Shown: in pieces, positions 1 through 7,742 of the stretch
Position numbering within the stretch: position 1 is the stretch's first letter
Layout: every line of letters starts with the position of its first letter
Source: Bog-756 sp963701325
GTDB lineage: Bacteria > Actinomycetota > Acidimicrobiia > Acidimicrobiales > RAAP-2
Length of the DNA: 64,000 nucleotides
Direction of reading: 5' to 3'
NCBI GenBank assembly: GCA_963701325.1
Contig: OY969604.1
Coordinates: 868,001-932,000 of the forward strand
Notes under the pieces: model-generated
The model's input: the letters and a program-made list of their open reading frames with translations, nothing else
The model's database searches: none
Told to the model about the DNA's origin: nothing
Position numbers and translations under genes: made by a program

Positions 1-273
1 GGCATGTTCACCTGCGCCGGCTGCGGCGCGGCGCTGTTCCCGACCGACGCCAAGTTCGAGTCCGGCTCGGGCTGGCCGAGCTTCACGCGGGCGCTGGCGG
101 AGGGAACCGTCGAGGAGCACCAGGACGGTTCCTTCGGCATGCGCCGCACAGAGATCACCTGCGCACGGTGCGGCGGCCACCTCGGGCACGTGTTCGCTGA
201 CGGGCCGGCCCCGACCGGCCTGCGCTACTGCGTGAACTCGCTCTCGCTCGAGTTCGAGCCCAGCGAGGACTGA
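1..273 (+). CDS. msrB: Peptide-methionine (R)-S-oxide reductase, 3' part
   Basis: MsrB reduces methionine-R-sulfoxide in damaged proteins, using thioredoxin. The window opens inside the gene: the frame is open from base 1, and about 40 N-terminal residues of the usual ~130 are missing. Visible are both zinc-binding CxxC pairs (CAGC near the start, CARC followed by GGHLGHVF), the GSGWPSF motif, and the catalytic cysteine in RYCVNS. The stop at 271-273 lies inside the 3' end of the convergent small gene at 225-512. Its position beside encapsulin, rubrerythrin and PerR-like genes fits an oxidative-stress neighbourhood. The family assignment is secure. Confidence 0.93.
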   Translation, partial: GMFTCAGCGAALFPTDAKFESGSGWPSFTRALAEGTVEEHQDGSFGMRRTEITCARCGGHLGHVFADGPAPTGLRYCVNSLSLEFEPSED

Positions 274-512
274 ACCCGCCGCCCCGCGGCTGCGCCCACG
301 CAGTCCGCCGGGGACGGGTCGGGCTGCGGTGCCGAGAGCCGCTCCTCGAGGAGGACGAAGAGTCCGGCCAGGGCATCGGCTTCGACACCCCTCCCCGAGC
401 GCACGAGGTGGCCTCCTGCGTCTGCGAGCGCCTGGCAGGCCCCGAATGCCTCCTCCTTGGAGAGGACCACCGACGATCCGAACCGGAGGCGCCCGACCGT
501 CGGGTCAGCCAC
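225..512 (-). CDS. Hypothetical 95-aa protein coupled to ssb
   Basis: I do not recognise a family. The proposed GTG start (510-512) overlaps the ssb stop codon in a GTGGCTGA arrangement, which suggests translational coupling. The first 60 residues are balanced and alpha-helical in character (for example LSKEEAFGACQALADAGGHL, then a segment ending FVLLEERL). The last 30 residues are low-complexity. The 3' end overlaps the msrB 3' end by 49 bases on the opposite strand. It could be a small helical partner expressed with SSB, or a spurious frame. The coupling and composition favour a real gene. Confidence 0.5.
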   Translation of the reverse strand: MADPTVGRLRFGSSVVLSKEEAFGACQALADAGGHLVRSGRGVEADALAGLFVLLEERLSAPQPDPSPADCVGAAAGRRVQSSLGSNSSESEFTQ

Positions 513-933
513 CGGCGGTCCCGTTCGCCTCGGCGGCGGCCGGCTCGACGCGATCGGCGTCCGCACCGGCCCGCTGCACCCGGTGCACGTCGACGGTGGC
601 GAAGCGCAGCCCGGGACCGACCTCGTCGGCGACGACCTCGACCTTGAACCGGCGCTCTCCGTCCTCCGTCTCCCAGCTGCGCTGCTCGAGCCGGCCGGTC
701 ACCACGACCCGCATCCCCTTGGTGAGGCTCAGGGCCACGTTCTCGGCCAGATCCCTCCAGGTGACCACGTCGAAGAACGAGGTGGACTCCTCCCACTCGT
801 TGGTCTCGCGGTTCTGCCACCGGCGGTTGGCAGCGACCCCGAGGGTGGTGGTGGCCTGGCCGTCGCGGGTGTAGCGAATCTCCGGGTCCCTGGTCAGATT
901 GCCGACGATGGTCGTGGTGGTGGCGCTGCTCAT
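505..933 (-). CDS. ssb: Single-stranded DNA-binding protein
   Basis: SSB coats single-stranded DNA during replication, recombination and repair. The 142-residue product has the OB-fold order of bacterial SSBs: TTIVGNLTRDPEIRYT at the N-terminus, then FFDVVTWRDLAENVA, and GMRVVVTGRLEQRSWE near residues 75-90. The start is the ATG at 931-933, preceded by a purine-rich GGAAGGGG box. The C-terminus is short and Ala-rich and lacks the acidic DDDIPF-type tip that binds partner proteins, so this may be an accessory paralogue rather than the main replicative SSB. It is followed by a coupled small gene. Confidence 0.93.
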   Translation of the reverse strand: MSSATTTTIVGNLTRDPEIRYTRDGQATTTLGVAANRRWQNRETNEWEESTSFFDVVTWRDLAENVALSLTKGMRVVVTGRLEQRSWETEDGERRFKVEVVADEVGPGLRFATVDVHRVQRAGADADRVEPAAAEANGTAGG

Positions 934-1134
934 GTCAATCCCCTTCCCGTGCACCGAGGTGCCTCCCCGCCGGTCCCGTCCGGGTCCGATCCGGCCGCCC
1001 GACACGGGCGACCGGACCAGCCTTCCGCGTCCACCTTGCCGGCAACCCGTCCGGGACCTCGACGCGCACCTTGCCCGTGCGGAGCCGCGTCCGGGCCCGG
1101 ACCTCGACGGGACCGACCACATAGACTCCCGGCG

Positions 1135-1845
1135 ATGGCCGACACGGACGCGGGGGTCTACGGCGACGACATCTACACCGAACCGGACGCCGATCCCGAC
1201 ACGCTCTCCAACCTCGGGCCGCTCCGGCCGATTGCCGGCATCTGGCGGGGCACCGGGGGCGCCGACCAGCACCCGGTCGCCGAGGGCATCGGGCGCGACG
1301 CCTTCGACGAGCGCTACGAGCTGCAGCCGATCGATCCCCAGACGAACGGACCGCAGCTCTTCTACGGCCTGCGGTACCACACCCACATCGTCAAGCCCGG
1401 GGAGATCGAGACCTTCCACGACCAGGTCGGGTACTGGCTGTGGGACTCGGCCGCCGAAACGGTGACCCTCACCCTCGGCATCCCCCGCGGGCAGGTGTTG
1501 CTGGCCGGCGGCACCGCCGCTCCCGACGCAACCGAGTTCGAGGTCCGGGCCGCGGTCGGCTCGGAGGTCTACGGCATCCTGTCGAACCCCTTCCTCGACC
1601 GGAGCTTCCGGACCCTGAGCTACCGGATGCACGTGGTCGTCCATCCCGACGACTCCTGGTCCTACGAGGAGGAGGGTGTCCTCGCCATCCCCGGCCAGGA
1701 AGAACCGTTCTCGCACATCGACCGCAATACGCTGACCCGGGTCGGGCCGCCGGACCGCAACCCGTTGGCCCGAGGCCAACGCACCGACCTCGGGATCGGG
1801 TCCCTGCGCCGAGACCGGACACCGTACGAGAGGACATCGCCATGA
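1135..1845 (+). CDS. Haem-binding beta-barrel (nitrobindin/FABP-like) protein with encapsulin targeting tail
   Basis: This 236-residue protein resembles the THAP4/nitrobindin-like haem-binding beta-barrel group. Seen are the GIWRGTGG strand start, FHDQVGYWLWD, the turn IPRGQVLLAGG, the ILSNPFLDRSFRTLSYRM segment, and a closing FSHIDRNTLTR whose His is a possible haem ligand. Residues 218-228 read DLGIGSLRRDR, a close match to the LGIGSL(K/R) C-terminal peptides that direct cargo into family 1 encapsulins. The next gene is the encapsulin shell itself, and the two overlap by ATGA. The protein is therefore very probably encapsulin cargo. Haem binding, and any NO or peroxynitrite chemistry, is inference from the fold family. 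The start ATG at 1135 leaves a 15-20 residue acidic leader. Confidence 0.85.
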   Translation: MADTDAGVYGDDIYTEPDADPDTLSNLGPLRPIAGIWRGTGGADQHPVAEGIGRDAFDERYELQPIDPQTNGPQLFYGLRYHTHIVKPGEIETFHDQVGYWLWDSAAETVTLTLGIPRGQVLLAGGTAAPDATEFEVRAAVGSEVYGILSNPFLDRSFRTLSYRMHVVVHPDDSWSYEEEGVLAIPGQEEPFSHIDRNTLTRVGPPDRNPLARGQRTDLGIGSLRRDRTPYERTSP

Positions 1846-2645
1846 ACCATCTCCGCCGCGAGCTCGCCCCGGTCACCGGGATCGCCTGGTCGCAGATCGA
1901 CGACGAGGCCGCCCGCTCGCTCAAGCACTTCCTCGCCGCCCGGCGCCTGGTGGACTTCGTCGGGCCGCTCGGATGGGAGCACTCGGCGGTGGACCTGGGC
2001 CGGGTCGACACCGTTCCCGATGGCACGGGACCGGTGCGGATGGGCCGGCGGCGCGTCCTTCCGCTGGTCGAGCTGCGCACCCCGTTCGCGGTCTCTCAGG
2101 CCGAGCTGGCCGCTGCCGATCGGGGTGCCACCGACCTCGATCTGCGCCCGGTCATCGACGCGGGTCGTGCTGCGGCGCTGTCCGAGGACCACCTCGTGTT
2201 CCACGGGAACGAGGAGGTCGGGATCACCGGCATCATCCCGGCGTCACCCCACGAACCGGTGGCGATCGGCGACGACTACGACCTCTATCCGGAGCACGTG
2301 GCAAAGGCGGTGGCGACCCTTCGGAGCAGCGACGTGGGTGGGCCCTACGCCATCGCCCTGGGCTCCCGGACCTACACGGGGGTCACCGAGACGACCGAGC
2401 ACGGCGGGTATCCGGTCTTCGAGCACCTCCGTCAGATCCTCGGAGGTCCGGTGGCCTGGGCGCCGGCCGTGGACGGCGCCGTCGTCCTCTCCCAGCGCGG
2501 GGGCGACACCGAGCTCAGCGTCGGCCAGGACTTCTCGGTCGGCTTCACCACTGCCGATCAGACGGCCGTGCACCTCTACCTCGAGGAGAGCGTGGCCTTC
2601 CGGGTGCTGACCCCCGAGGCGGCGGTCCATCTGACCCACCGGTGA
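1842..2645 (+). CDS. Family 1 encapsulin shell protein (linocin M18-like)
   Basis: Encapsulins have the HK97 phage-capsid fold and self-assemble into icosahedral protein compartments that hold enzymes. The 267-residue length is typical of family 1. The sequence follows the Thermotoga shell closely in order: an N-terminal helix with LAPVTGIAWSQID, then FVGPLGWEHSAVDLG, a LPLVELRTPF strand, VFHGNEEVGITGI, and a C-terminal block with GGDTELSVGQDFSVGF. The ATG overlaps the stop of the upstream cargo gene (ATGA), so shell and cargo should be co-translated. No second cargo gene is coupled to it. A GC-rich hairpin follows the stop. Confidence 0.96.
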   Translation: MNHLRRELAPVTGIAWSQIDDEAARSLKHFLAARRLVDFVGPLGWEHSAVDLGRVDTVPDGTGPVRMGRRRVLPLVELRTPFAVSQAELAAADRGATDLDLRPVIDAGRAAALSEDHLVFHGNEEVGITGIIPASPHEPVAIGDDYDLYPEHVAKAVATLRSSDVGGPYAIALGSRTYTGVTETTEHGGYPVFEHLRQILGGPVAWAPAVDGAVVLSQRGGDTELSVGQDFSVGFTTADQTAVHLYLEESVAFRVLTPEAAVHLTHR

Positions 2646-2646
2646 T

Positions 2647-2674
2647 CCGGGGGGGGTGAGCGGTCGCCCCCCGG
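2647..2674. terminator. GC hairpin between convergent encapsulin and DUF3501 genes
   Basis: A perfect 8-bp inverted repeat (CCGGGGGG at 2647-2654, CCCCCCGG at 2667-2674) with a 12-base loop lies in the 35-bp gap between two convergent genes. No T-run follows on either strand, so it is a plausible bidirectional terminator or mRNA-end stabiliser rather than a textbook one. Confidence 0.5.
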
Positions 2675-2680
2675 CACCTC

Positions 2681-3277
2681 TCAGCCGTCGAGCAGGTCGC
2701 TGAGCAACTCGGCCCGGGTCGCATCGGAGAGCACCACCCCGGGGCGGCCGTCTGGATAGGCCGGATGATCGATGACCAGCGAGACCGGGCCGGCGGCGAA
2801 GGCACGGATCTGGTCAGGCGCGAAGCGGAAGCGCACGTAGTGGACGGCAGCGGTGACCTCGGCCCTGGTGAGCTGGGCCCCGTGCTGCTCCTCGGGCACC
2901 GAGGGCACGAGGACGCGGGTCGGTCCGTCGCCGAGCACCAGCCCGCACGCACGCTCGATACCGACCAGACGCGGGAGCCACGTCCGGAGCTCCTCCTCGG
3001 TCACCAGCTCCAGGAAGAGCGTGGCGGAGAGCTCGCCGGGAGCGGGCAGCAGGCGGTTGTAGACGTCGAGCTCGTGCTGGATCTGCGGGTCGGTGGTCAT
3101 CCGCTCTGCGCGGGCCATCTCCTGGACCTGGAACCGTACGGTCGTCCTGCTCTCGAAGGTGAGCGTCACCACCGGGCCCACCGAGACACGCCGCAGCTTC
3201 TTGACCGCGATCACCTGCTCCAGGAACGTCTCGCGCTCGCGTTCGTAGGCCCGCAGGTCGGCGATGTCATCGAGCAC
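2681..3277 (-). CDS. DUF3501 family protein
   Basis: The 198-residue product matches the DUF3501 family, of unknown biochemical function: an N-terminal LDDIADLRAYERERE helix, KKLRRVSVGPVVTLTFES, then RFQVQEMARAERM, and a basic-to-acidic C-terminal half. The family usually occurs next to an Fe-S GlpC-like protein and a rubrerythrin, exactly as here, so it probably serves the same peroxide or redox system. The chosen GTG (3275-3277) lies 10 bases after the upstream stop. A CTG overlapping that stop in the same frame would be an alternative. It is the third gene of a rubrerythrin / Fe-S / DUF3501 run. Confidence 0.85.
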   Translation of the reverse strand: MLDDIADLRAYERERETFLEQVIAVKKLRRVSVGPVVTLTFESRTTVRFQVQEMARAERMTTDPQIQHELDVYNRLLPAPGELSATLFLELVTEEELRTWLPRLVGIERACGLVLGDGPTRVLVPSVPEEQHGAQLTRAEVTAAVHYVRFRFAPDQIRAFAAGPVSLVIDHPAYPDGRPGVVLSDATRAELLSDLLDG

Positions 3278-3288
3278 GAGTGGCCCGG

Positions 3289-4617
3289 TCAGGACGGCTC
3301 CTCGGCGATGCCGTATGCCCGCGCCATCAACTGGATGGGGTGCAGCGGGTGGGAGCCGGTCTCCTGCTCGATTGCACCGTTGGCCAGGAGGCAGTCGCCG
3401 CACACGACCGGGTTCGCCGCCGCTTCGATTTCGCGGACGAGGGGTCCGGCCACCGCACGCGAGCGCTCGTAGTTCTCGGCCCGGTACCCCCAGGTGCCGT
3501 CGATGCCGGAGCACCGCTGGACGAGGGTGGCCTTGATCCCGGCCAGCTTGAGCAGGTCCCGTCCTTTGAGGCCGGTCTGCTGGGCCTGCAGGTGGCAGGC
3601 CACGTGGTAGGTGACCTCGTCGGGCACGAGCCCGGACTCCCGCCCTGCGAAGCGCCTGTCGAGGGTGGTCCCCTCCGCCCGATCCAGGGCGACGAGGTAT
3701 TCGGCCGGATCGGCGGTGTGTGCGCCCACCAGTTCGGCGTCGGCGGCGGACGCCGTGCCGGCGAGGTAGATCGGGTAGTCCTTGCGCACCACGTAGGCGC
3801 AGGTGGGTTGCGCCACCACCACCTCGCGCCCGGCACGGACCTCGGCCGCCAGGACAGCCACGTTGTGGGTGGCGGCACGGGTGAATTCGCGGATGTTCCC
3901 CTGATGGAGCCACGGGGCCCCGCAGCACCGTGTCCCCGCGGGAAGGGAGCACGACACCCCGTTGCGCTCGTAGACCTTGACCAGGTCCTGGCCGATCGCC
4001 GGGTTCATGTACTCGACGAAGCAGGTCGGGAAGACCGAGACCGTGCCCTGGGCCGCGCCCGGAGGGAGGGCCGTCGCTCCGCGCCGGCGGAACCAGGTCG
4101 AGAACCGTGTGCGGGCGTAGGGGGGAAGGAGGCGCTCGGAGGCGATCCCGGCGGTCCGTTCGAGCAGGCGGCGGACCCGCGAGCCGGGCCGGCCGGTGAG
4201 CGTGTTGACCACCGGGGCCGCAGCAGTCGAGACCGTCCCCATCAGGTCGGTGCGGGCGAGGGCCTGGTCGGCGACCCGTCGGCCGAAGGGCACCGCGCCC
4301 GCATGACGGACGGCGTTGGCCCGCAGCATCAGGCGCGGGAAGTCGAGATCCCAGTCGTGCGGCGCCACGTAGGGGCACTTGAGTGCGCAGAGCTTGCACT
4401 GGTAGCACTCGTCGACCACCCGGTCCTGCTCCGTCGCTGACATGTCGGCCACGCGGCCCTCATGCGCGTCGACGAAGTCGAAGAGCGTGGGAAACGAGGG
4501 GCAGAGGTTGAAGCAGAGCCTGCACCCCTGGCAGAGGTCGTAGACCCGCTCGAGTTCGCCTCTGAGGTCTTCCTCCTCGAGGTAACGAGGATGGTCGGGG
4601 TCGTAGGTGGTGGTCAT
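3289..4617 (-). CDS. GlpC/HdrD-like iron-sulfur protein
   Basis: The protein (442 residues) carries two [4Fe-4S] motifs at the N-terminus (CQGCRLCFNLCP and CYQCKLCALKCP). Two cysteine-rich CCG-type domains follow, one with RCCGAPWLHQG and one with a CHLQAQQ / QRCSGIDGTWG pair. This is the layout of heterodisulfide-reductase-like and GlpC-like electron-transfer subunits. No flavin domain is present, so it should pass electrons between a donor and a partner. The adjacent rubrerythrin is the obvious candidate, as reductant for peroxide removal. The ATG at 4615-4617 was preferred to an upstream in-frame ATG at 4635, because the protein then begins MTTTYDP just before conserved sequence. Confidence 0.87.
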   Translation of the reverse strand: MTTTYDPDHPRYLEEEDLRGELERVYDLCQGCRLCFNLCPSFPTLFDFVDAHEGRVADMSATEQDRVVDECYQCKLCALKCPYVAPHDWDLDFPRLMLRANAVRHAGAVPFGRRVADQALARTDLMGTVSTAAAPVVNTLTGRPGSRVRRLLERTAGIASERLLPPYARTRFSTWFRRRGATALPPGAAQGTVSVFPTCFVEYMNPAIGQDLVKVYERNGVSCSLPAGTRCCGAPWLHQGNIREFTRAATHNVAVLAAEVRAGREVVVAQPTCAYVVRKDYPIYLAGTASAADAELVGAHTADPAEYLVALDRAEGTTLDRRFAGRESGLVPDEVTYHVACHLQAQQTGLKGRDLLKLAGIKATLVQRCSGIDGTWGYRAENYERSRAVAGPLVREIEAAANPVVCGDCLLANGAIEQETGSHPLHPIQLMARAYGIAEEPS

Positions 4618-4689
4618 CGACGGAAGGCACCGCAACGCGGGATCGCCGCCCGGGGATCCCCCGGCCCGGCGTCCCGGTGCGGCAGCGTG

Positions 4690-5109
4690 TTAGGAGACGG
4701 AGGCGAGTCCTTCGGTGAAGCGGCCGGCGTGGCTCTTCTCGGCCCTGGCCAGCGTCTCGAACCACGCGGCGATCTCTTCGAACCCCTCGTCGCGGGCGGT
4801 CCTGGCGAACCCCGGGTACATCTCGGAGTACTCGTAGGTCTCGCCCTCGATGGCGGACTTGAGGTTCTCGTCGGTGGGCCCGACCGCTGCCCCGGTCACC
4901 GGGTCACCGACCTCGCGCAGGAAGTCGAAGTGTCCGAAGGCGTGACCGGTCTCCCCCTCCGCCACCGAGCGGAACAGGGCCGCGACGTCTGGGTATCCCT
5001 CCACGTCGGCCTTCTGGGCGAAGTAGAGGTAGCGGCGGTTGGCTTGGCTCTCGCCGGCGAAGGCCTCCTTCAGATTGGCCTCCGTCTTGGTGTCCTTGAG
5101 TGCTGGCAC
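4690..5109 (-). CDS. Rubrerythrin (ferritin-like diiron domain only)
   Basis: Rubrerythrins reduce hydrogen peroxide at a diiron centre. The 139-residue product has the four-helix pattern with metal ligands at E20 (AGESQA), E53 and H56 (EGETGH), E90 (EGETYEY), and E124 with H127 (AEKSHA). There is no C-terminal rubredoxin CxxC domain, so an outside electron donor is needed. The downstream Fe-S protein may be that donor. The start is GTG at 5107-5109, with an AAAGGAG box 5 bases upstream. It lies between the PerR-like gene and the Fe-S gene on the same strand. The C-terminus has no encapsulin targeting peptide. Confidence 0.93.
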   Translation of the reverse strand: MPALKDTKTEANLKEAFAGESQANRRYLYFAQKADVEGYPDVAALFRSVAEGETGHAFGHFDFLREVGDPVTGAAVGPTDENLKSAIEGETYEYSEMYPGFARTARDEGFEEIAAWFETLARAEKSHAGRFTEGLASVS

Positions 5110-5157
5110 GGTGCTCCTTTTTTTCTTTCGGTGAGGTACCCCCTCGGGGGCGCGGGA

Positions 5158-5634
5158 TCAGCGGGTTGCGGTCACGGAACGGGTGCGCCGGGCGCGTGGG
5201 ACCCGTGCGCGGCAGTCCCCACACATGCCGCGGAAGACGACCTCTACGGCGCCGACCTCGAAGCCGAGCGCCGCGCCCTCGGGGATGTCGAGGCCGGGGA
5301 AGTCGACCACCAGGTCCCGGACACCGCCGCAGCTCCGGCAGACCAGGTGATGATGGGGATGGTCGACATTCGGATCGAAGCGGGTGCGGCCGGTGCCGAC
5401 GTCGAGGGCGGTGATCTCGCCCATCTCGGCCAGGTCGTGCAGGGTCTGGTAGACGGTCTTGAGGGAGATCGTCGCCATTTCCTGAACCGCGAGGGCGTAC
5501 ACCGCTTCGGCGGAGGGATGCCTCTCGTCGCCCTCCAGGATCCGGAAGATGCACTGGCGCTGCGCGGTCACCTTACGACCGGACCTGCGGAACAGATCGG
5601 TGAGTTCCTCAGGCGTGCGCACGCCAGGGACCAT
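5158..5634 (-). CDS. Fur family repressor, PerR-like
   Basis: This is a metal-dependent winged-helix repressor of 158 residues. It shows the Fur signature HHHLVCRSCGGV, structural Zn cysteines C99/C102 and C138/C141, H39 (RHPSAEAVY), D87 (RFD) and H94-H96. D107, in CGGVRD, occupies the place of Asp104 of Bacillus PerR, where Fur proteins carry Glu. With the neighbouring rubrerythrin, this favours a peroxide sensor, though that is inference. The ATG at 5632-5634 sits inside a long palindrome, so a leaderless transcript is possible. The in-frame GTG at 5622 is the alternative start. It probably represses itself and the rubrerythrin cluster downstream. Confidence 0.88.
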   Translation of the reverse strand: MVPGVRTPEELTDLFRRSGRKVTAQRQCIFRILEGDERHPSAEAVYALAVQEMATISLKTVYQTLHDLAEMGEITALDVGTGRTRFDPNVDHPHHHLVCRSCGGVRDLVVDFPGLDIPEGAALGFEVGAVEVVFRGMCGDCRARVPRARRTRSVTATR

Positions 5635-5672
5635 ATCACCAATGATTGTTGATCAACAGTCATTGGTGATAT
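5633..5672. promoter_or_regulatory. 40-bp palindromic operator at PerR-like gene
   Basis: The two 20-bp halves are mirror complements around 5652/5653, with one mismatch (5646/5659). The outer arms are ATATCACCAATGA and TCATTGGTGATAT, the core TGTTGATCAACA. Length and AT-richness stand out sharply from the surroundings. It overlaps the regulator's start codon, as expected for tight autoregulation by a Fur-family dimer or pair of dimers. Confidence 0.75.
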
Positions 5673-5738
5673 GTGGCGGTGACCGGTCCCCTGCCGGGGC
5701 GACGGGTGCGCCGCCCTGGCAGGGTCCGGTGGACCGGA

Positions 5739-7496
5739 TCAGCCCAGCGTCATCCCCACGATGGGCTGGTTGAGGGCGATCGCCCCGGTCGAACCCTGGA
5801 ACACCGCGCCCTTCCCGAGGGCGAAGATCCCGCCGTCGGAGGCGACCAGGTAGTAGCCGTCACCGGTCGGAGCAGCTGCGCCACCGACCACCGGCTTGTT
5901 GAGCGGGGTGCCCCCCATCGAGCCGGAGAACGGTGCGTCGAAGGCGAACACCCCACCGTCCCGGGCGATCAGCCAGTAGCCGCCGGTGGACGGGTCGACC
6001 GCGATGCCCACGATCGGCTGGTTGAGGTGCTGCCCACCCATGGAACCGTGGAAGGTGGCTCCGGACCCGTAGGCGAAGACGCCCCCATCGGATGCCACCA
6101 GGTAGTAGCCGTTACCCGCCGGGGCCGGGGCGATGCCGACGATCGGCTGATTGAGGACCAGATCGCCGGCCGATCCGTAGAAGTGCGCGTTGGACCCCGT
6201 GGCGAAGACGCCACCGTCCGATGCGACCAGCCAGCACCCGTCTCCGCCCGGGGCCTGGGCGATGCCCACCACCGGCTGGTTGAGCGGTCCGGGGACCCCG
6301 GTGCAGGAGCTCGCTTGGGTGCCGTGGCCGTAGGCGGGCCCCGACGCGCTGGCGAGGTTGTAGCCGCTCCCGCCGGGCACCGCGGCAATCCCCGCGACCG
6401 GGAGGCTGAGGGTCTGTCCGGTTCCCGCGCCGGCGCCGAGGAACGGCACCCCGAAGCTGAAGACCCCGCCGTCCTTGGCGCCGAGCCAGTAGCCGCGTGG
6501 CGTGGTGGCAGGCACCGCGATCGCCATCTCCGGGCCGGCCGGCGTGGGCGGGTGGGTCGTCGGGTCGGCAGGCGGGCTGGGCTGGGTGACCCCGAACGCG
6601 CACTCACCGGTCCCGTATCCCGCCACGACGTTCGGCGACGCACCCGAATCGCCGTAGTGGACGACCGGATCGTTGCCCGAGCAGATGAGGTTGCCGGCGA
6701 TGGTGTTGGTGAGGGTCTCCATCGCGTCCGGGTCGGCGAAGGTGTTGTCGCTGAAGGTCGCGCTGCCGCCGACGGTGACACGCAGGGCGCCGAACCAGCA
6801 GGTGTTGAGTCCGGTCACCCGCAGGTTCCCACCGATGGTGCTGTCCTCGTAGTTGCTGTAGACCGGCGACCCGAAGGTGGCGAACACGCCGCTCGGTGCA
6901 CAGCTCAGACCGCCGCCGCCGCCCGACTGGACGGCGTCCCCGCCGATGGACGAGTCGTGGACGATCACGCCGAGCGGATCGGTGGCCGTGACGCTGCCGT
7001 CGACGGTGTCCGACGAGCTGAGCGTCGGACTGCTCGGATCGGGGTCGTCGAAGCACGTGAACTCGGGCTCACAGCCGAGGGTGAGGCTGCCACCTGTGTC
7101 GACGGTGATGTTGCCGTCCACGGTGAGGCCCGAGGTGGTCCCCGTGTTCCCCTGGTCGAGCGCGTACGACGAGAGCAAGGAGGCGCCCACGCCCACGGTC
7201 ACGTCCCCGGTGACCGTGACCTGCCCCGAATCCACGTTGCAGACGCCGGTGACGGTGACCGAGCTGTAGGTCCCGCCCGCCAGCGACGCCCCTCCGGCGC
7301 TCCCGCAGGCCGTCGCGGCCGGTGTGGCCGCCGACGCGGCTCCTGTCCCGGCCAGCAGCCCGAGCGGTACGGCCACCGCCAAGGCCGCCGAGAGGGACAG
7401 GGAGAGACGCAGCAGCGTCCGTCCCCTGATAGCCGCGCGCTTCGGGCCCCCGCACTCTGACCTCTCGCCATTCGCCGTCGTTCTGCTCGAACCCAT
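5739..7496 (-). CDS. Secreted protein with C-terminal DGGVFA-type repeats
   Basis: The 585-residue product has an N-terminal export signal (a basic stretch, then a hydrophobic segment ending in AGTGAASAA near residue 55). A Gly/Thr/Val-rich region of about 270 residues follows, with recurring VTVTGDVTVG-like beta-strands suggestive of a beta-helix. The C-terminus holds five or six ~45-residue repeats of the type DGGVFAFG...LNQPIVGIA...GYYLVAS. These repeats are abundant in Acidimicrobiia surface proteins and probably form a beta-propeller. No catalytic motif was found. The start ATG has an AGGAG box 6-7 bases upstream. Likely a cell-surface or extracellular structural protein of unknown role. 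Confidence 0.82.
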   Translation of the reverse strand: MGSSRTTANGERSECGGPKRAAIRGRTLLRLSLSLSAALAVAVPLGLLAGTGAASAATPAATACGSAGGASLAGGTYSSVTVTGVCNVDSGQVTVTGDVTVGVGASLLSSYALDQGNTGTTSGLTVDGNITVDTGGSLTLGCEPEFTCFDDPDPSSPTLSSSDTVDGSVTATDPLGVIVHDSSIGGDAVQSGGGGGLSCAPSGVFATFGSPVYSNYEDSTIGGNLRVTGLNTCWFGALRVTVGGSATFSDNTFADPDAMETLTNTIAGNLICSGNDPVVHYGDSGASPNVVAGYGTGECAFGVTQPSPPADPTTHPPTPAGPEMAIAVPATTPRGYWLGAKDGGVFSFGVPFLGAGAGTGQTLSLPVAGIAAVPGGSGYNLASASGPAYGHGTQASSCTGVPGPLNQPVVGIAQAPGGDGCWLVASDGGVFATGSNAHFYGSAGDLVLNQPIVGIAPAPAGNGYYLVASDGGVFAYGSGATFHGSMGGQHLNQPIVGIAVDPSTGGYWLIARDGGVFAFDAPFSGSMGGTPLNKPVVGGAAAPTGDGYYLVASDGGIFALGKGAVFQGSTGAIALNQPIVGMTLG

Positions 7497-7742
7497 CCGG
7501 ATCTCCTGTCTCGTCGCTGGACCTTCATCGAACCCGCACCGGCACCCGCGCCGTCACAACTCGCGCCAGGGTGCTCGACGCCCGTAGCCGAGTGTCTCGA
7601 CCGACGCCGCGCGAAGCTTGCCGGATCCGAATCTGCGGGTCAAGTGTCATTCCGGCTGCACTCCGGCCGGCGTTCCGCGGGGAGGGCGGGTCGGGGCCGT
7701 GACCCAGCGACGCCGGCGTTCCGTGCGTGGTAGGAAGCGGCC

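Noticed and set aside
4690..5109. Rubrerythrin as encapsulin cargo
   Set aside because: Its C-terminus (GRFTEGLASVS) has no LGIGSL-type targeting peptide, and it is on the opposite strand in a different operon. The N-terminus also shows no such peptide.
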